DNA of 64,000 bases from Tachypleus tridentatus. Lineage: Eukaryota > Arthropoda > Merostomata > Xiphosura > Limulidae. Below, piece after piece: positions 61,609 to 64,000 of this stretch (positions within the stretch are counted from its first letter, which is position 1; every line of letters begins with the position of its first letter). The stretch spans positions 1,488,001 to 1,552,000 of the forward strand of contig NC_134830.1 of NCBI RefSeq assembly GCF_004210375.1. The letters are read 5' to 3'. The translations under genes and the position numbers were made by a program. A model generated the notes under the pieces. That model ran no database searches, was not told the origin of the DNA, and was given only the letters and a program-made list of their open reading frames with translations.

Positions 61609-62108
61609 NNNNNNNNNNNNNNNNNNNNNNNNNNNNNNNNNNNNNNNNNNNNNNNNNNNNNNNNNNNNNNNNNNNNNNNNNNNNNNNNNNNNNNNNNNNN
61701 NNNNNNNNNNNNNNNNNNNNNNNNNNNNNNNNNNNNNNNNNNNNNNNNNNNNNNNNNNNNNNNNNNNNNNNNNNNNNNNNNNNNNNNNNNNNNNNNNNNN
61801 NNNNNNNNNNNNNNNNNNNNNNNNNNNNNNNNNNNNNNNNNNNNNNNNNNNNNNNNNNNNNNNNNNNNNNNNNNNNNNNNNNNNNNNNNNNNNNNNNNNN
61901 NNNNNNNNNNNNNNNNNNNNNNNNNNNNNNNNNNNNNNNNNNNNNNNNNNNNNNNNNNNNNNNNNNNNNNNNNNNNNNNNNNNNNNNNNNNNNNNNNNNN
62001 NNNNNNNNNNNNNNNNNNNNNNNNNNNNNNNNNNNNNNNNNNNNNNNNNNNNNNNNNNNNNNNNNNNNNNNNNNNNNNNNNNNNNNNNNNNNNNNNNNNN
62101 NNNNNNNN
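61609..62108. other. Assembly gap, 500 N
   Basis: Exactly 500 N. The UGDH exons on its two sides are consecutive but on opposite strands, so the contig to the right is probably placed in the wrong orientation. Confidence 0.99.
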
Positions 62109-62595
62109 AAACCTAATGAAAGTTTTAATACCGATTATCATGTTTAAACCTAATGAAAGTTTTAACACTGATTATCATGTTTAAACCTAATGAAAGTTTT
62201 AACACTGATTATCATGTTTAAACGTAATGAAAGTTTTAATACTGATTAACATGTTTAAACCTAATGAAAGCTTTAACACTGATTATCATGTTTAAACGTA
62301 GTGAAAGTTTTAACACTGATTATCATGTTTAAACGTAATGAAAGTTTTAATACCGATTAACATGTTTAAACCTAATGAAAGCTTTAACACTGATTATCAT
62401 GTTTAAACGTAATGAAAGTTTTAACACTGATTATCATGTTTAAACGTAATGAAAGTTTTAATACTGATTAACATATTTAAACGTAATGAAAGTTTTAATA
62501 CTGATTAACATGTTTAAACCTAATGAAAGCTTTAACACTGATTAACATGTTTAAACCTAATGAAAGTTTTAATACCGATTAACATGTTTAAATGT
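62109..62595. repeat. Tandem repeat, 37-bp unit
   Basis: About 13 copies of AAACCTAATGAAAGTTTTAA plus CACTGATTATCATGTTT. Two variants (CCTAATG/CGTAATG and TTATCATG/TTAACATG) are interspersed. Starts at the gap edge. Unrelated to the 37-bp array at 856. Confidence 0.95.
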
Positions 62596-62878
62596 ATGTT
62601 TCTACTAAAAATGAAGCACATGTGAATTTTTGCGATGACTATAAATCCACTCGAAGTAAAAATATATCTCAAGAGGGATGTTATGATTATTAAAACTTTT
62701 ATTACAATAAAGTAGTGAACAACATTTCAACCTGAAGATGACCTAGAAGGTTGAAATGTTGGTGTCCACTTTATTTTAACAAAAGTTTTAATAACAATAC
62801 TAGCTGTATTCATATACATGTGAATTTTATAACAGTTATCATGATTCAAGCTACTTCTTAATTTCTGTGTATTAGCAG
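62596..62878. other. UGDH intron before the + strand exon
   Basis: Single-copy intron sequence containing the inverted repeat at 62685-62796. It ends in the acceptor TCTGTGTATTAGCAG. Confidence 0.65.
62685..62796. repeat. Imperfect inverted repeat (foldback)
   Basis: Two arms of about 48 nt (62685-62732 and 62748-62796) are reverse complements with roughly eight mismatches, separated by about 15 nt. The inner ends are ACATTTCAACCT and AGGTTGAAATGT. Probably a small foldback or MITE-like element, or the ends of a longer element brought together. Confidence 0.8.
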
Positions 62879-63009
62879 ATAATAGAAATGAACAGATATC
62901 AGAGGACTCGATTCGTTCAAAGAATTGCTGAAAAGCTTTTCAACACACTTACTGGTAAAAAAATTACAGTTTTTGGATTCGCTTTCAAGAAGAGTACAGG
63001 GGATACAAG
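62879..63009 (+). CDS. Ugdh: UDP-glucose 6-dehydrogenase, exon IIEMN to GDTR (opposite strand)
   Basis: A 131-bp exon after TTAGCAG, phase 0, ending ACA AG|GTACGA in phase 2. It encodes [20 protein letters not shown] and then [19 protein letters not shown]. These match vertebrate VIDMNDYQRRRFASRI and ILGFAFKKDTGDTR, which cover the helix linking the domains and the conserved FAFKK substrate-binding segment. In the protein it comes directly before the exon at 61421-61326, and the phases join without a gap. It is on the plus strand while the rest of UGDH is on the minus strand. Earlier exons, with the NAD-binding domain and catalytic Cys, are not in the window. Confidence 0.93.
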
Positions 63010-63029
63010 GTACGAAAAATGGAAAACTG

Positions 63030-63435
63030 TTAGATGTCTTCATATTCATTACTCTGTAGTCGGCACTTTCCTCAACATTATTTTGTTTCTTGTGTTTACA
63101 TATCCATTACTCTGTAGTCAGCATTTTCCTCTACATTATTTTGTATCTTGTGTTTACATATCCATTATTCTGTAGTCAGCATTTTCCTCTACATTATTTT
63201 GTATCTTGTGTTTACATATCCATTATTCTGTAGTCAGCATTTTCCTCTACATTATTTTGTATCTTATGTTTACATATCCATTACTCTGTAGCTGGTGTTT
63301 TTCCATACGTTATTTTGAACCTTGTGTTTACATATCCATTACTTTGTAGTTGGCGTTTTTCTATACATTATTTTGTATTTTGTGTTTGCATATCCATTTC
63401 TCTGTAGCTCATGTTATTTCATACATTACTTCCTA
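63030..63435. repeat. Tandem repeat, 58-bp unit, in UGDH intron
   Basis: About seven copies of a 58-bp unit with core TTTACATATCCATTACTCTG and a CTACATTATTTTGTATCTTG part. It begins 20 bp after the exon donor, and later units are more diverged. Confidence 0.93.
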
Positions 63436-64000
63436 GTTACTTTTGTCTGAATCACTTTATCAAAATGGTGTTTTCTGGTGACTGTTGTTGTTTCTGAGCA
63501 AGTTGTGTCTGAATCATATTTTGAAGATGTGGTTTCTCTGGTGACTGTTGTTGTTTCCAAGTTAGTTTTATCTGAATCACTTTATCAAAATGTAGTTTCT
63601 CTGGTGACTGTTGTTGTTTCCAAGTTAGTTTTATCTGAATCACATTATCAAGATGTAGTTTCTCCGGTGACTGTTGTTGATTTTGAGCTAGTTGTGTCTG
63701 AATCACATTATCAAGATGTAGTTTCTCTGGTGACTGTTGTTGTTTCCAAGTTAGTTTTATCTGAATCACATTATCAAGATGTAGTTTCTCCGGTGACTGT
63801 TGTTGATTCTGAGCTAGTTGTGTCTGAATCACATTATCAAGATGTAGTTTCTCTGGTGACTGTTGTTGTTTCCAAGTTAGTTTTATCTGAATCACTTTAT
63901 CAAGATGTAGTTTCTCTGGTGACTGTTGTTGTTTCCAAGTTAGTTTTATCTGAATCACTTTATCAAGATGTAGTTTCTCTGGTGACTGTTGTTGTTTCCA
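63436..64000. repeat. Minisatellite, 63-bp unit, reaching the window edge
   Basis: About nine copies of a 63-bp unit with core CTGGTGACTGTTGTTGTTTC. There are two variants (A, TTCCAAGTTAGTTTTATC; B, TTCTGAGCTAGTTGTGTC) in the order B A A B A B A A. Since 63 is a multiple of three, the minus strand stays open for 168 codons with a 21-residue period (containing KLTWKQQQSPEKLHL). It lies in a UGDH intron and is antisense to that exon, so it is not called as a gene. Confidence 0.94.

Noticed and set aside
61508-62184. Frames of about 190 codons spanning the second gap on both strands
   Set aside because: Almost entirely N. Not evidence of coding.
63452-63958. 168-codon minus-strand frame with a 21-residue QQQSPEKLHL repeat
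   Set aside because: Explained by the 63-bp array in a UGDH intron. No homology or gene signals. It continues past the window, so a fuller view could change this.

Overview
This is eukaryotic, animal genomic DNA with AT-rich introns and a very heavy load of minisatellites. Two tRNA-derived SINE families and the style of the host genes suggest a chelicerate, and a horseshoe crab is my best guess. That guess rests on memory of those SINEs, not on a search. The window holds parts of two conserved host genes, five pieces of one LINE family, one Tc1-like DNA transposon remnant, several SINEs and about twenty separate tandem arrays. Two runs of exactly 500 N (4742-5241, 61609-62108) are assembly gaps.

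Layout. 1-4741: three adjacent minisatellites (40, 37 and about 58 bp units). 5242-23089: one 79-bp satellite array of about 226 units. 23846-25011: a 56-bp array. 25168-37969 (+): three exons of a fibroblast growth factor (FGF) gene, with further arrays (77, 44, 53, 48 bp), SINEs and an antisense LINE copy in its introns. 38629: FGF polyadenylation signal. 39610-44052: a second LINE copy. 44703-47906: arrays of 138 and 79 bp. 48238-61421 (-): the last four coding exons of UDP-glucose 6-dehydrogenase (UGDH). Its 11.8-kb last intron holds a SINE, the Tc1-like element and a nest of LINEs. 62109-64000: a separate contig carrying the immediately preceding UGDH exon, but on the + strand.

How the genes relate. 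FGF (+) and UGDH (-) lie tail to tail. FGF encodes a secreted growth factor. UGDH makes UDP-glucuronate, the precursor of heparan sulfate, which FGF signalling needs. No regulatory link is implied by the sequence. All LINE pieces lie on the - strand. The best copy (53039-59700) has an intact ORF1, a broken ORF2 and a 12-bp target-site duplication, and it sits inside an older LINE fragment.

Most notable observations: (1) consecutive UGDH exons lie on opposite strands across the gap with perfectly matching splice phases, which points to an inverted contig; (2) the 17.8-kb satellite upstream of the first visible FGF exon has a local dimeric higher-order pattern and splice-site-like motifs in every unit; (3) LINE copies with both ends intact but the middle missing; (4) minisatellites that grew out of LINE segments.
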